From NCBI GenBank assembly GCA_944384995.1, contig CALWVN010000001.1:1-64000 (forward strand): a stretch of 64,000 nucleotides of DNA, read 5' to 3'. The stretch is from an uncultured Clostridia bacterium (GTDB lineage Bacteria; Bacillota; Clostridia; Oscillospirales; Acutalibacteraceae). Shown in pieces: positions 41,791-50,549 of the stretch; the stretch's first letter is position 1, and every line of letters begins with the position of its first letter. The position numbers were made by a program, and so were the translations under genes. The notes beneath the pieces were generated by a model. The model did no database searches. It was not told where the DNA came from and saw only the letters and a program-made list of their open reading frames with translations.

Positions 41791-43509
41791 ATGAACGGTA
41801 AAATCTTATCGGCAGCGGTTTTGGCAGCGGGCGCAGCGGTAACGGCTGCTGCGGCAACGCTGAAAAAGAAGGACATCTGCCCTGTCTGCGAAGTCAAAAA
41901 GGCAGCGGCGCGCGCCAATGTCCATATCCGCGCCAAGTCCGAATATGCAAACGGCGTTGCGCTCACTCCGCCTATGGGCTGGTCGAGTTGGAACGCGTTC
42001 CGCAACAAGATCAATGAGAAACTGATCCTGGAAGTAGCGGATGCGGTTAAAGCTTCCGGCCTGCAGGATGCAGGGTATCAATACATCAATCTCGACGACT
42101 GCTGGCAAAGCTCTCTGCGCGATGAAAACGGCCGCCTTCAGGGCGACTTGACGACCTTCCCGAGTGGCATCCCGGCGCTCGTTCGTGCGCTCAACGAAAA
42201 GGGCTTTAAAGCCGGCATTTACTCCTCCAACGGCACGCTGACCTGTGAGGATCTTCCCGCATCGCTCGGGCACGAGCGCATGGATGCCGAGACCTTCGCT
42301 TCCTGGGGCATTGAATATTTCAAATACGATTTCTGCCACAATATCAAGATCCCGACTAAAGCGCCGAATATCGCCTATCTTCTGATCGGCGGCGGTGCGC
42401 TGCCGGAAGAGATCCGGCTCTATGCGTCGGACGCGGAGCTGGATGGGTCCGCCAAGGTGAATTGGGACAAAAAAGGCAGTTATGTGAACCGGCTCGACAG
42501 CAATTTGGGATCCATCAAGTTCAGCTTTGTGAACGTTCCCAAAGCGGGCGAGTATGTGTTGACCATCGTGGTGCGCAAGGCGCTCAACGAGGAAAAATTT
42601 GTGACCGTGACCGTCAACGGGAAAGACACGTACCCCGTCAGCTTCCCGCCGACCAAGGCGTGGAGCAACGAGGGCCGCGTGCAAGTGAAAATTCAGCTGC
42701 AGGAGGGGGACAATACGCTGGAGATCCGCAACCCGATTGCGTCAAGAATGGACAGCGCCGCCCTGCAATACATAACGATGGGCAAAGAGCTCAAACGTGC
42801 CACCGCGCGCTATGCCGAACAAAACGGCGTGCCCGAAAAGCCAATCGTCTTTTCCATCTGCGAATGGGGCTGGAATCATCCGTGGCAGTGGGGCAGGGAA
42901 GCCGGCAACCTCTGGCGCACTACACCTGATATTATGGCGAATTGGGCTTCCGTGGTCGGCATTTACGAGCGCAACGTTCGCCTGTATAAATATGCGTGTG
43001 TCGGCGGCTACAATGACCCCGATATGCTCGAGGTCGGCAACGGCAGTCTGACGCTCGAAGAAAACCGTTCACATTTCACGCTCTGGTGCATGATGGCGTC
43101 TCCTCTGATCCTTGGCAACGATATCCGCCTGTTTATTAAGCCGGACGGCACTGCGGACAAAACCAACGAGGTGCTCAAGATCTTGACCAATCGGGAGCTT
43201 ATCGCGGTCGACCAGGATCCCAAATGCATGCCCTGCCGCCGCGTCAAGACGAACGGGCTTACGGACGTGCTGGTCAAACCCTTGGAAAACGGCGAGATCG
43301 CGCTGTGCCTGTTCAATAAGGCGCCCAAAGAGATGACCGTTACCGCGTCGCTGCGCTCGATCGCAAATCAGACCTTCGCGGGGCTGCACGTTGCATCACA
43401 ATATGTCTGCCGCGACCTGTGGGATAAAAACGAGGTCACCACGAACGATCTCCTTACCCCCGCTGTTCCTGCCCACGGTGTCAAGGTCTATCGCGTGCGC
43501 GCGGTTTGA
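41791..43509 (+). CDS. GH27 alpha-galactosidase with an inserted carbohydrate-binding module
   Basis: 572 residues. After a short hydrophobic N-terminus (about residues 5-22, an uncleaved anchor or signal) comes the GH27 start LTPPMGWSSWNAF and NLDDCWQ, the nucleophile Asp in YFKYDFC (about residue 181) and acid/base Asp in YNDPDMLEVGN (about 411). Between about 205 and 330 the barrel is interrupted by a beta-sandwich resembling CBM35/CBM6 (AGEYVLTIVVRKAL ... NTLEIRNPIASRMDSAALQYI), after which the barrel resumes at IVFSICEWGWNHPW. GH27 removes terminal alpha-galactose (some members act on N-acetylgalactosamine or arabinopyranose). GGAGG precedes the ATG. Confidence 0.9.
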   Translation: MNGKILSAAVLAAGAAVTAAAATLKKKDICPVCEVKKAAARANVHIRAKSEYANGVALTPPMGWSSWNAFRNKINEKLILEVADAVKASGLQDAGYQYINLDDCWQSSLRDENGRLQGDLTTFPSGIPALVRALNEKGFKAGIYSSNGTLTCEDLPASLGHERMDAETFASWGIEYFKYDFCHNIKIPTKAPNIAYLLIGGGALPEEIRLYASDAELDGSAKVNWDKKGSYVNRLDSNLGSIKFSFVNVPKAGEYVLTIVVRKALNEEKFVTVTVNGKDTYPVSFPPTKAWSNEGRVQVKIQLQEGDNTLEIRNPIASRMDSAALQYITMGKELKRATARYAEQNGVPEKPIVFSICEWGWNHPWQWGREAGNLWRTTPDIMANWASVVGIYERNVRLYKYACVGGYNDPDMLEVGNGSLTLEENRSHFTLWCMMASPLILGNDIRLFIKPDGTADKTNEVLKILTNRELIAVDQDPKCMPCRRVKTNGLTDVLVKPLENGEIALCLFNKAPKEMTVTASLRSIANQTFAGLHVASQYVCRDLWDKNEVTTNDLLTPAVPAHGVKVYRVRAV

Positions 43510-43538
43510 TAAAACGTAAAAAGCTTTAGGAGGTTTAT

Positions 43539-44216
43539 ATGCAGTATAAAATTGTCGGCGAGCCCATGCCTGCCGTGATCTGCGAATTGCAGAACGGAGA
43601 ATCCATGATTACCGAACGCGGCTCTATGAGCTGGATGTCCCCGAATATGGAGATGAAAACCAATGCGGGCGGTGTCGGCAAGGCGCTGGGCAGGCTTTTT
43701 TCCGGTGAATCCATTTTCCAAAATACCTATACCGCAAACGGTGCGGGGATGATCGCGTTCGCATCGAGCTTCCCCGGTGCGATTCGGGTGGTACAGGTCA
43801 CGCCCGACCGCCCCGTTGTTGCGCAGAAGGGCAGCTTTTTGGCGGCGGAATCCGGCGTTGAGCTTTCCGTGTTCTTCCAGAAGAAGCTGGGCGCGGGATT
43901 CCTTGGCGGCGAAGGCTTTGTCATGCAGAAGCTGTCAGGCAACGGGCTTGCGTTTTTGGAGATCGACGGCTCGGCGGTGGAATATGAGCTGCAGCCCGGT
44001 CAAAGCATGATCGTGGACAGCGGCAACCTTGCCATGATGGACGCGACCTGCTCTATGGATATCGTAACCGTCAAGGGTGTTAAAAACGCGCTGTTCGGCG
44101 GCGAAGGGCTCTTTAACACCGTTGTGACCGGGCCGGGGAAGATCGTGGTGCAGACGATGCCCGTCAGCGGTGTCGCGGCTGCGATCCTTCCGTATCTTCC
44201 GGCAGACCGAAAATAA
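43539..44216 (+). CDS. AIM24/TIGR00266-family protein
   Basis: 225 residues, no signal or span. Beta-rich fold with the family pattern: a GESMITERGSMSWMSPNM opening, GGVGKALGRLFSGES, IVDSGNLAMMDATCSMDIVTVKGVKNALFGGEG and a glycine-rich end. Bacterial members have no established function; the name comes from a yeast mitochondrial protein. RBS AGGAGG. It follows the alpha-galactosidase by 29 bases and is likely co-transcribed, but a functional tie is not evident. Confidence 0.88.
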   Translation: MQYKIVGEPMPAVICELQNGESMITERGSMSWMSPNMEMKTNAGGVGKALGRLFSGESIFQNTYTANGAGMIAFASSFPGAIRVVQVTPDRPVVAQKGSFLAAESGVELSVFFQKKLGAGFLGGEGFVMQKLSGNGLAFLEIDGSAVEYELQPGQSMIVDSGNLAMMDATCSMDIVTVKGVKNALFGGEGLFNTVVTGPGKIVVQTMPVSGVAAAILPYLPADRK

Positions 44217-44241
44217 AAAACATAAGCACCATAGAATCAGA

Positions 44242-44284
44242 GACGGCTCTGTGTCTTAGAAAAAGATACAGAGCCGTCCCTTTA
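44242..44284. repeat. REP-like palindrome, also a terminator
   Basis: GACGGCTCTGTGTCTT pairs with AAGATACAGAGCCGTC (44242-44257 with 44263-44278) around AGAAA, followed by CCTTTATTG. The core GACGGYTCTGTGTCT recurs at 45729-45765. It closes the AIM24 gene and lies just after the end of the convergent membrane-protein gene. Confidence 0.8.
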
Positions 44285-44294
44285 TTGCATTCCA

Positions 44295-45005
44295 TTAAAA
44301 AACAGTCGATTCATAATTCACGGTATGAAATGGTGCTTTCGGTTTTGTTCTTGCATCCTGAACATTGCCTGTATCCACAAAATACCAGTTATTGAATCTT
44401 TTTTGCATCTTTTCATCGGGGTAGCGGCGGTCGATAAATCGGGCAATGCGGCTTTCCGCCCGCATACCGCGATGCCGTCTGCTCCATCTGTAAAGCACAA
44501 GGCTCGTGAAAACGGTATCTACGGCGACAAACAGTGCGATGCAAAATGCCGTAATTTGCCAAAAGCTGTCCGCGGAGAAAGCAAGGAAGCGGTTGACAGC
44601 GGGCATCAGCAGTTGGAACATGCAGCCGTAAAATCCCCACACAAGCGCCATTTTTAAGTTGACAAACCCCTTGAGGTTCATAAATGTGTCGGAATAATCC
44701 CACGCACGCATACCGAGCCCGTAGTACACAAGTGCCCCGCCTACAAGTTCGACAAGCATGCCGACGGCGCCGAATACGATGAATTTTACGGCGATGGGCT
44801 GTCCCACAAGCAGAAGCGAACCGATATAGCATCCTGCACAGCCGAACCCATAGATCGTGCAGAACGGCGACCAGAGCAGGGTGGTATGCGTTTGCCAAAA
44901 ACCGTAGCGATAGCGCCACCAGATACCTTCAAGGATAACGCCGAGCAGGCTGCCGATCACAAACAGCCATAGGCAGCGGCATAGCATGTTGATCATGTTC
45001 TCCAT
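44295..45005 (-). CDS. Putative ABC-transporter type IV (CmpB-like, PF06541) membrane protein
   Basis: 236 residues, about five or six membrane spans. Family signs are the LLGVILEGIWWRYRYGFWQTHTTL opening, SPFCTIYGFGC and WDYSDTFMNLKGFVNLKMALVWGFYG, which matches the WDYS....L.G.....S..WG pattern of this family. Its tail is charged and cytoplasmic. The family has no proven transport role despite its name. GGAGG lies 6 bases before the ATG. It sits between two copies of a REP-like palindrome and may have moved together with them. Confidence 0.75.
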   Translation of the reverse strand: MENMINMLCRCLWLFVIGSLLGVILEGIWWRYRYGFWQTHTTLLWSPFCTIYGFGCAGCYIGSLLLVGQPIAVKFIVFGAVGMLVELVGGALVYYGLGMRAWDYSDTFMNLKGFVNLKMALVWGFYGCMFQLLMPAVNRFLAFSADSFWQITAFCIALFVAVDTVFTSLVLYRWSRRHRGMRAESRIARFIDRRYPDEKMQKRFNNWYFVDTGNVQDARTKPKAPFHTVNYESTVF

Positions 45006-45728
45006 ATGGATCCTCCTGTAGTTGCTTGTAAACCGGAATTGTATCGGACAAGTATACTATACAGTCTCTATGTTAAGGGATTGTTAATGAATTAACACAG
45101 TATTGTTAAACTTTGTATGCTATTAGATGCAGAAGTTCAATATGGAAGGAGAGCATTGCGCACAAACCCGTAGGACGGGGGATTCTCCTGTTAGGGTAAA
45201 TGTCCGCATAAGCGAAAAAGGAGGCCGCGTTTGGTGAATTCTTGCTCCAGCAGAAGCCAAAAGCACGGCGCGAGCAAGCCCGCGCCCTACATGCTGTAAT
45301 TTCGGCTGTTTGCACTGACAAAAATCTGCACAACCCCGTAGGGGCGGGTTTCCATGCCCGCCCGAGCAAAGTACGGCAGGAAAAAACCGACGGCTGCAAA
45401 GAAAATGGAAATTCTGTACGCATCGTAGGGACAAGCCTTGCGCTTGTCCGTGTGCTTTGCTAACATCTTCTCATGCTTTCGGCGAAGCAATTCAAACAAA
45501 AAATCGTGAATCGCGGACAGCCGCAAGGGCTGTCCCTACGGCATGAAACGTCAAGTTTTCGGTATAGCCGAAGACGCTTTGGGAGTCTATACATTCCTTG
45601 GACGGACGTGGAAGTCCGCCACTACGCGTAGTCGATATTTTGTATGCATAGTCGCGGCTACGCGAAAAACCCTCCCATACCGCGCCTGATTTCTGATTGC
45701 TAACTTCTGACATCTGATATAAGACAGG
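45006..45728. repeat. Gene-free cluster of dispersed palindromes
   Basis: No plausible gene in 723 bases; open frames are short and unlike proteins. At least three hairpins each carry a CGTAGGG tag: GGGCGGG/CCCGCCC at 45342-45363, GGACAAGC/GCTTGTCC at 45429-45449, and GGACAGCC/GGCTGTCC at 45515-45535 (tag on the other side as CCCTACG). A further CGTAGGACGGG lies near 45171 and a 12-bp palindrome ACTACGCGTAGT near 45622. This is typical of REP-type intergenic repeats. Confidence 0.7.
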
Positions 45729-45765
45729 GGACGGTTCTGTGTCTCAAAAAGACACAGAACCGTCC
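45729..45765. repeat. REP-like palindrome, second copy
   Basis: A perfect 16-bp stem GGACGGTTCTGTGTCT/AGACACAGAACCGTCC (45729-45744 with 45750-45765), loop CAAAA. It shares its core with 44242-44278. Confidence 0.9.
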
Positions 45766-45809
45766 TGTGGTCACCTTGTCTGCGCGGTCTGCAAGGAAAA
45801 GATTCCCTC

Positions 45810-45838
45810 TTGACAATCGAACAAATGTTCTATATACT
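45810..45838 (+). promoter_or_regulatory. Promoter of the Y-family polymerase gene
   Basis: TTGACA (45810-45815), 17-bp spacer, TATACT (45833-45838). The spacer is filled by the first LexA box. Confidence 0.9.
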
Positions 45839-45859
45839 AAGAATAGAACATTTGTTCGA
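45817..45859. promoter_or_regulatory. Two LexA (SOS) boxes in inverted arrangement
   Basis: CGAACAAATGTTCT (45818-45831) and AGAACATTTGTTCG (45845-45858) both fit the Gram-positive LexA box CGAAC-N4-GTTCG with one outer mismatch. Together they form a 17-bp inverted repeat covering the promoter spacer and the start region, implying tight SOS repression. Confidence 0.88.
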
Positions 45860-45885
45860 TTAATTTCCGACAAGAGGCGAATGGG

Positions 45886-47124
45886 ATGGAGCGTGTCATT
45901 TTACACAGCGACATCAACAACTGCTATGCGTCTGTGGAATGCCTATATGACGCCTCCCTACGCGGCAAGCCAGTCGCAGTCGGCGGCTCTGTGGAAACGC
46001 GCCACGGCATCGTACTTGCCAAGTCCGAGCAGGCGAAGCGCTGCGGCGTTAAAACGGGCGACGCGCTTTGGCAGGCAAGAGAAAAATGCCATGATCTGGT
46101 GGTCGTGCCGCCGCATTTTGAGCGGTACAAGCGCTATTCTGAGCTTGTGCGCGGCGTTTACCGCCGTTATACCGATCAAATCGAGCCGTTCGGGCTCGAT
46201 GAAGCGTGGCTGGATGTAACCGATTCCCAGCGTCTGTTCGGCGCGGGTGGCTGCATTGCCGACGACATCCGCCGCACCGTACAGCACGAACTCGGGCTGA
46301 CGGTCTCGGTCGGTGTTTCGTTTAACAAGATCTTTGCAAAGCTCGGTTCGGACATGAAAAAACCGAATGCCGTTACCGTGATCGACAAGCAGGATTTCCG
46401 CGAAAAGATCTGGAATCTGCCCGTCGGCGATATGCTCGGCTGCGGGCGTTCAACCGTAAAGAAGCTCAGCACCTACGGCGTTCGCACCATCGGACAGCTT
46501 GCGGCGTGTGATCGTGCATTTTTAAAAGCGCTGTTCGGCAAAATGGGCGATGTGCTTTGGTCTTATGCCAACGGTCTGGACGCTTCGCGCGTACAGCCGG
46601 ACGGTTTCGTGCCCGTATCCAAAAGCATCGGGCACGGCGCGACATGCGTACATGATCTGGAGAGCGAGCACGAGGTCTGGCTCGTGCTGCTGTCACTTGC
46701 CCAAGAGGTCGGACGGCGGCTGCATGAGGAGAGGCTTGCTGCCACGGCCGTGCAGATCGGCGTTAAAAACAGCGCGCTGTTCGTGCAGCAATTTCAAAAG
46801 CCGCTGCCTTTACCGACGCAAAGCGCTATGGAGCTCGCGCGTGCAGCTTTCGGGCTGTTTTGTGAGCAATATCGGTGGACGCTGCACGTGCGCGCGCTTA
46901 CCATCCGTGCCATCCGCCTGCAGCCGGACACTATACCCGTGCAAACTGATCTGTTCACGGATTTCGCACGGCACGAGCGGCAGCAAAAAATTGACGAAAC
47001 CGTGCTCGCCATCCGCCGCCGCTACGGCAAAAACGGAATCTTCAATGCCTGTCTGCTTTCAGAGCACGCCATTCCGCATAATGCACCCGACTTCGCCGTG
47101 CTGCCGGGAATGCCGTATAAATAA
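45886..47124 (+). CDS. dinB: Y-family DNA polymerase (DinB/UmuC type)
   Basis: 412 residues. Palm motifs are LHSDINNCYASVE (first metal Asp about residue 9) and GLDEAWLDVT (Asp-Glu pair). GVSFNKIFAKLGSDMKKP is the finger/thumb segment, followed by a helix-hairpin-helix and a little-finger domain. A clamp-binding QTDLF sits at about 353-357. Performs translesion synthesis. The NNCY in place of DAFF at the first motif places it in a clostridial subgroup. The LexA boxes at the promoter make SOS induction very likely. Confidence 0.93.
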   Translation: MERVILHSDINNCYASVECLYDASLRGKPVAVGGSVETRHGIVLAKSEQAKRCGVKTGDALWQAREKCHDLVVVPPHFERYKRYSELVRGVYRRYTDQIEPFGLDEAWLDVTDSQRLFGAGGCIADDIRRTVQHELGLTVSVGVSFNKIFAKLGSDMKKPNAVTVIDKQDFREKIWNLPVGDMLGCGRSTVKKLSTYGVRTIGQLAACDRAFLKALFGKMGDVLWSYANGLDASRVQPDGFVPVSKSIGHGATCVHDLESEHEVWLVLLSLAQEVGRRLHEERLAATAVQIGVKNSALFVQQFQKPLPLPTQSAMELARAAFGLFCEQYRWTLHVRALTIRAIRLQPDTIPVQTDLFTDFARHERQQKIDETVLAIRRRYGKNGIFNACLLSEHAIPHNAPDFAVLPGMPYK

Positions 47125-47231
47125 AACGGTTCCTTCGGTGAAAAATAGAACAAAAACCGATTGCGCACGGCTAAAAAGCTGTGTATTTGAGAGAATATAA
47201 GGACAATGCAAAAAAACTTGCGCGCACAGCG

Positions 47232-47260
47232 TTGACGTTTGACAAATTTTGGTTTATCCT
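47232..47260 (+). promoter_or_regulatory. Promoter of pyk
   Basis: TTGACG (47232-47237), 17-bp spacer, TATCCT (47255-47260). A second TTGACA at 47239 has a poorer -10. Confidence 0.55.
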
Positions 47261-47318
47261 ATATTTGAGGAAGATTTGTGAATTCTCTTTTTCCTCTCTT
47301 TGAAAGGTGTCTTTACGT

Positions 47319-48737
47319 ATGCGAAAAACCAAAATCATCTGTACTGTAGGTCCTGCGACCGATAAACCCGGCGTCTTGGAAAACATGATGCGTGCAGGCA
47401 TGAATGTGGCGCGCTTTAACTTTTCCCACGGGGATTATGCGATTCATCAGCGCCGTTTTGAGCAGCTTGTGGAACTGCGCGAAAAGGCAGGGCTCCCCGT
47501 TGCCTCTATGCTCGATACCCGCGGCCCCGAGATCCGTCTGGGCACGTTCCGCGATCATAAGCCCGTGGAGATCCACACGGGGGAGGAATACACCCTGACC
47601 ACGCGGGATGTCGAGTGTGACGAAAAAATCGCCTCCGTGACATTTAAGGGCTTGCCGGGCGACGTGCGCGTCGGTACGCGTATCCTCATCAACGATGGCC
47701 TTGTTTCCATGGTCGTCAAAAAAGTGACCGAAACGGATGTCATCTGCGACGTGATCGACGGCGGCGTGCTGTCCGATCACAAAGGCGTCAATGTGCCGGG
47801 CGTGGAGCTTTCCATGCCGTATCTTTCCGAGACCGATATGAACGATCTCGAATTCGGTGCAAAGCTCGGCTTTGATTTTATCGCGGCATCGTTTGTGCGC
47901 TCGGCGGCGGACGTCGCGTACCTGCGCAAGTTCACCAATGCCCTCGGCTGGCGTTCTGTGCGCATCATCGCGAAGATCGAAAATATGGATGGCGTCAATA
48001 ACATCGATGAGATCATCGACGAAGCGGACGGTATCATGGTTGCACGCGGTGACATGGGCGTGGAGATCCCGTTTGAAAAGATTCCGCCCATTCAAAAGCG
48101 CCTCATCAAAAAGGCGTACAGTGCCGGCAAGCAGGTGGTCACTGCCACACAGATGCTCGAATCCATGATCACCAATCCGCGCCCGACGCGCGCCGAGATT
48201 ACCGACGTCGCCAATGCCGTGTATGACGGCACCTCTGCGATCATGCTTTCGGGCGAGACGGCAGCGGGCGCACATCCCGTGGAGGCGGTCGAGACCATGG
48301 CGCTCATTGCCGAAAGTACCGAGTCCCAGATCGACTATGTGACGCATTTCAAGGCGTTCGGCAACGACAGCAATACGACCATCACCAACGCCATTTCGCA
48401 TGCGACCGTGACCACGGCGCACGACCTCGGCGCAAAGGCGATCATTACCGTCACCAAAAGCGGCTCGACGGCGCGCATGATCTCCAAGCACCGCCCGCAG
48501 TCCATGATCATCGGCTGCACTACAAACGATACGGTCTGCCGCCAGATGAGCATGTCATGGGGCGTTGTGCCGCTGATGTGCGATGAAAAGCGCAACACGG
48601 ATGAGCTGTTTTCCCATGCCGTGGACGTCGCCCGCAAAAACGGTTTGGTGGAGAAAGGGGACACCGTGGTGATCACCGCAGGCATCCCGTTAGGCATTTC
48701 GGGTACGACCAACATGCTCAAGGTTGAAACGCTGTAA
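47319..48737 (+). CDS. pyk: Pyruvate kinase
   Basis: 472 residues, the basic length without the extra C-terminal PEP-utiliser domain of Bacillus. TKIICTVGPA opens, then ARFNFSHG, DTRGPEIRLG (ADP/K site) and MVARGDMGVEIP. The signature IIAKIENMDG carries the catalytic Lys, and ATQMLESMI and MLSGETAAG follow. Last step of glycolysis. The ATG at 47319 follows AAAGG by 11 bases; a GTG four codons earlier is less likely. Confidence 0.97.
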   Translation: MRKTKIICTVGPATDKPGVLENMMRAGMNVARFNFSHGDYAIHQRRFEQLVELREKAGLPVASMLDTRGPEIRLGTFRDHKPVEIHTGEEYTLTTRDVECDEKIASVTFKGLPGDVRVGTRILINDGLVSMVVKKVTETDVICDVIDGGVLSDHKGVNVPGVELSMPYLSETDMNDLEFGAKLGFDFIAASFVRSAADVAYLRKFTNALGWRSVRIIAKIENMDGVNNIDEIIDEADGIMVARGDMGVEIPFEKIPPIQKRLIKKAYSAGKQVVTATQMLESMITNPRPTRAEITDVANAVYDGTSAIMLSGETAAGAHPVEAVETMALIAESTESQIDYVTHFKAFGNDSNTTITNAISHATVTTAHDLGAKAIITVTKSGSTARMISKHRPQSMIIGCTTNDTVCRQMSMSWGVVPLMCDEKRNTDELFSHAVDVARKNGLVEKGDTVVITAGIPLGISGTTNMLKVETL

Positions 48738-48770
48738 CCAAAGATAAAGAGTCATAAAAAAAGATATTGG

Positions 48771-48801
48771 AAAAGCCCGTGCAAAATGCACGGGCTTTTC
48801 G
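48771..48801. terminator. Bidirectional terminator, pyk and GPH symporter
   Basis: A perfect 13-bp stem AAAAGCCCGTGCA/TGCACGGGCTTTT with T-runs on both strands. Confidence 0.88.
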
Positions 48802-48815
48802 TATCTCTAAATGGA

Positions 48816-50426
48816 TTATTCCGTATCGTGCGGGGCGGGTGCGGCGCCGCTGCCGTCTGCGGGGGCACTGCCTTCCTGTTGCATCGCCGCGATCTTTTCG
48901 GCACGGCGCTCCTCCAGATCTTGAAGCATCTGCCGTTTAAATTCGCCGCGTACATTGAAGAACAGCAACGAAACGCCGTACATGAACCGCGCGAAAGCGG
49001 GCAGCAGGCAGAACAGGATCCAGAAGCCGTCCAAAACGCCGACGTCGGTTTCCCGCACCACGTTGCCGAATACGTCCGTATGCGCTTCATACCCAACCCA
49101 CGTGATCACGACGCCGGAAAGAAGACCCGTCACAGCGTTGGCAAGCTTCTGGAAGTAGCCGGAGACCGTAGCGATAAGCGCTTCGTTGCGCACGCCGTAT
49201 TTCCATTCGCCGTAATCGTACACATCGCCCTGCAGCACCGCGCCGACTACGTTGATCAGCTGGTTCGGCAGACCGCAGATGGTCAGCATCAAGGTGATGC
49301 AGATCATATTGAGGATAATGTTCCTTGCACTATCCCATTCGCCAAAAGGCTTATAGCCGATCAGCCACAAAACGGTATATGCCACACCGCCGAAAAGGCC
49401 CGCCAGAACGCCGGCGTTGCGCGCACCGATCTTACGGATGATCTTCGGTGCAAGCGGGACGATAAAGTAGTTCGGAATTCCCGTGAACAGACCGGCAATC
49501 GTAGCATAGCTCTGTTTGCCGGCGTTGTGCGTCCAGAAGAAAACCTCGCTTGAAGAACCGACGGACTTGAAGCCGTTGAAGAAGTAGTTGAGCTGCAAGA
49601 CGAGCATCGGACGGTTTTTAAATGCAATCTTAAAGGATTCCCAAATACTGACAGACTTGATTTGCTCTTTGGAAGCTAACGGTACGCGCTCGCGCAGGAC
49701 AAAGAAACCATAAATGGCGGTGCCCGCGGAAATTACGACCATGATAAAGGCAAAGCCCAAATAAACGTCTTCCTGACCGACGCTGTTATTTGTCAGTTTG
49801 GGCAAAAAGTCAATGAAGAAAGGCAAAAAGGAGGGGATCCACGTGCCGAACAGCTCCATGAACTTCTGTGCCGCGATCAGGTTGTTGCGCTCGTTAATGT
49901 TCGGCGTGACGTTGTAAAGCAGGATGTTAAACGTATTGAAGTACGACATGCCGAGGTTGTGCGCAAAGATCGCCACGACCGCCCAAATGACCTTAAAGGT
50001 GGTGGTCGTCAAAAACGCCGGTGTGGAGAACATCATCAAAATGGCAAGACCCCACACGGGCGTGGTGATGATCAGGTACGGCCGCAGCTTGCCCCAGCGG
50101 GTGCGCGTGCGGTCAACGATCAGTCCCGAAAGCGTGTCGTCCAGCGCGTCGTAGATCGACTCGAACATAATGATGGAGCCGTATGCAGAGCCGGACAGCC
50201 CCAAAAAGCTGATCATGAAAAACTGACGATACGCATTGATGAATTGGTTGAGATTCTTTTGCCCGAAAGAGGTGAGCAAAAAGGCGAACATCTCGCGCGG
50301 GCGTAAGTACCGCCGGTTTTGCGCCGAGGCTTTTTTAATTTCCTGTTCTACCTCGTTTTCCATCTGTTCTTCCGCTTGCACGGCGGCGGTTTCCTCTGCC
50401 TGCACGGCGGTTTGCGCTTCAGCCAA
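48816..50426 (-). CDS. GPH-family (glycoside-pentoside-hexuronide) cation symporter
   Basis: 536 residues, about twelve spans, MFS fold. GPH features are the AYGSIIMFESIYDALDDTLSG loop and DRTRTRWGKLRPY between helices 2 and 3, and FNTFNILLYNVTPNINERNNL. It imports a glycoside, pentoside or hexuronide with a cation. The polar N-terminus before the first span (about 45 residues rich in Glu, Ala and Gln) and the Ala/Pro/Gly tail are low-complexity. The start is a TTG at 50426 with AGGA nearby; Met22 is an alternative. It is not next to the sugar-catabolic genes, so its substrate is open, with xylosides or arabinosides as candidates by inference. Confidence 0.88.
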   Translation of the reverse strand: MAEAQTAVQAEETAAVQAEEQMENEVEQEIKKASAQNRRYLRPREMFAFLLTSFGQKNLNQFINAYRQFFMISFLGLSGSAYGSIIMFESIYDALDDTLSGLIVDRTRTRWGKLRPYLIITTPVWGLAILMMFSTPAFLTTTTFKVIWAVVAIFAHNLGMSYFNTFNILLYNVTPNINERNNLIAAQKFMELFGTWIPSFLPFFIDFLPKLTNNSVGQEDVYLGFAFIMVVISAGTAIYGFFVLRERVPLASKEQIKSVSIWESFKIAFKNRPMLVLQLNYFFNGFKSVGSSSEVFFWTHNAGKQSYATIAGLFTGIPNYFIVPLAPKIIRKIGARNAGVLAGLFGGVAYTVLWLIGYKPFGEWDSARNIILNMICITLMLTICGLPNQLINVVGAVLQGDVYDYGEWKYGVRNEALIATVSGYFQKLANAVTGLLSGVVITWVGYEAHTDVFGNVVRETDVGVLDGFWILFCLLPAFARFMYGVSLLFFNVRGEFKRQMLQDLEERRAEKIAAMQQEGSAPADGSGAAPAPHDTE

Positions 50427-50549
50427 AACGTCACATCCTTTTCCCGTAGGGGAGTTGATTCAAAAAAATAAAAGAATACAATACAAATCTTTATAAGTTT
50501 AACATATTTTAAGTCAGTGTTCAATACAGGCGAAGTGTAAAAATTTCAC

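Noticed and set aside
45100-45770. Possible CRISPR array
   Set aside because: The repeats are palindromes of different sequence at irregular distances; there are no equal-length direct repeats with spacers and no cas genes.
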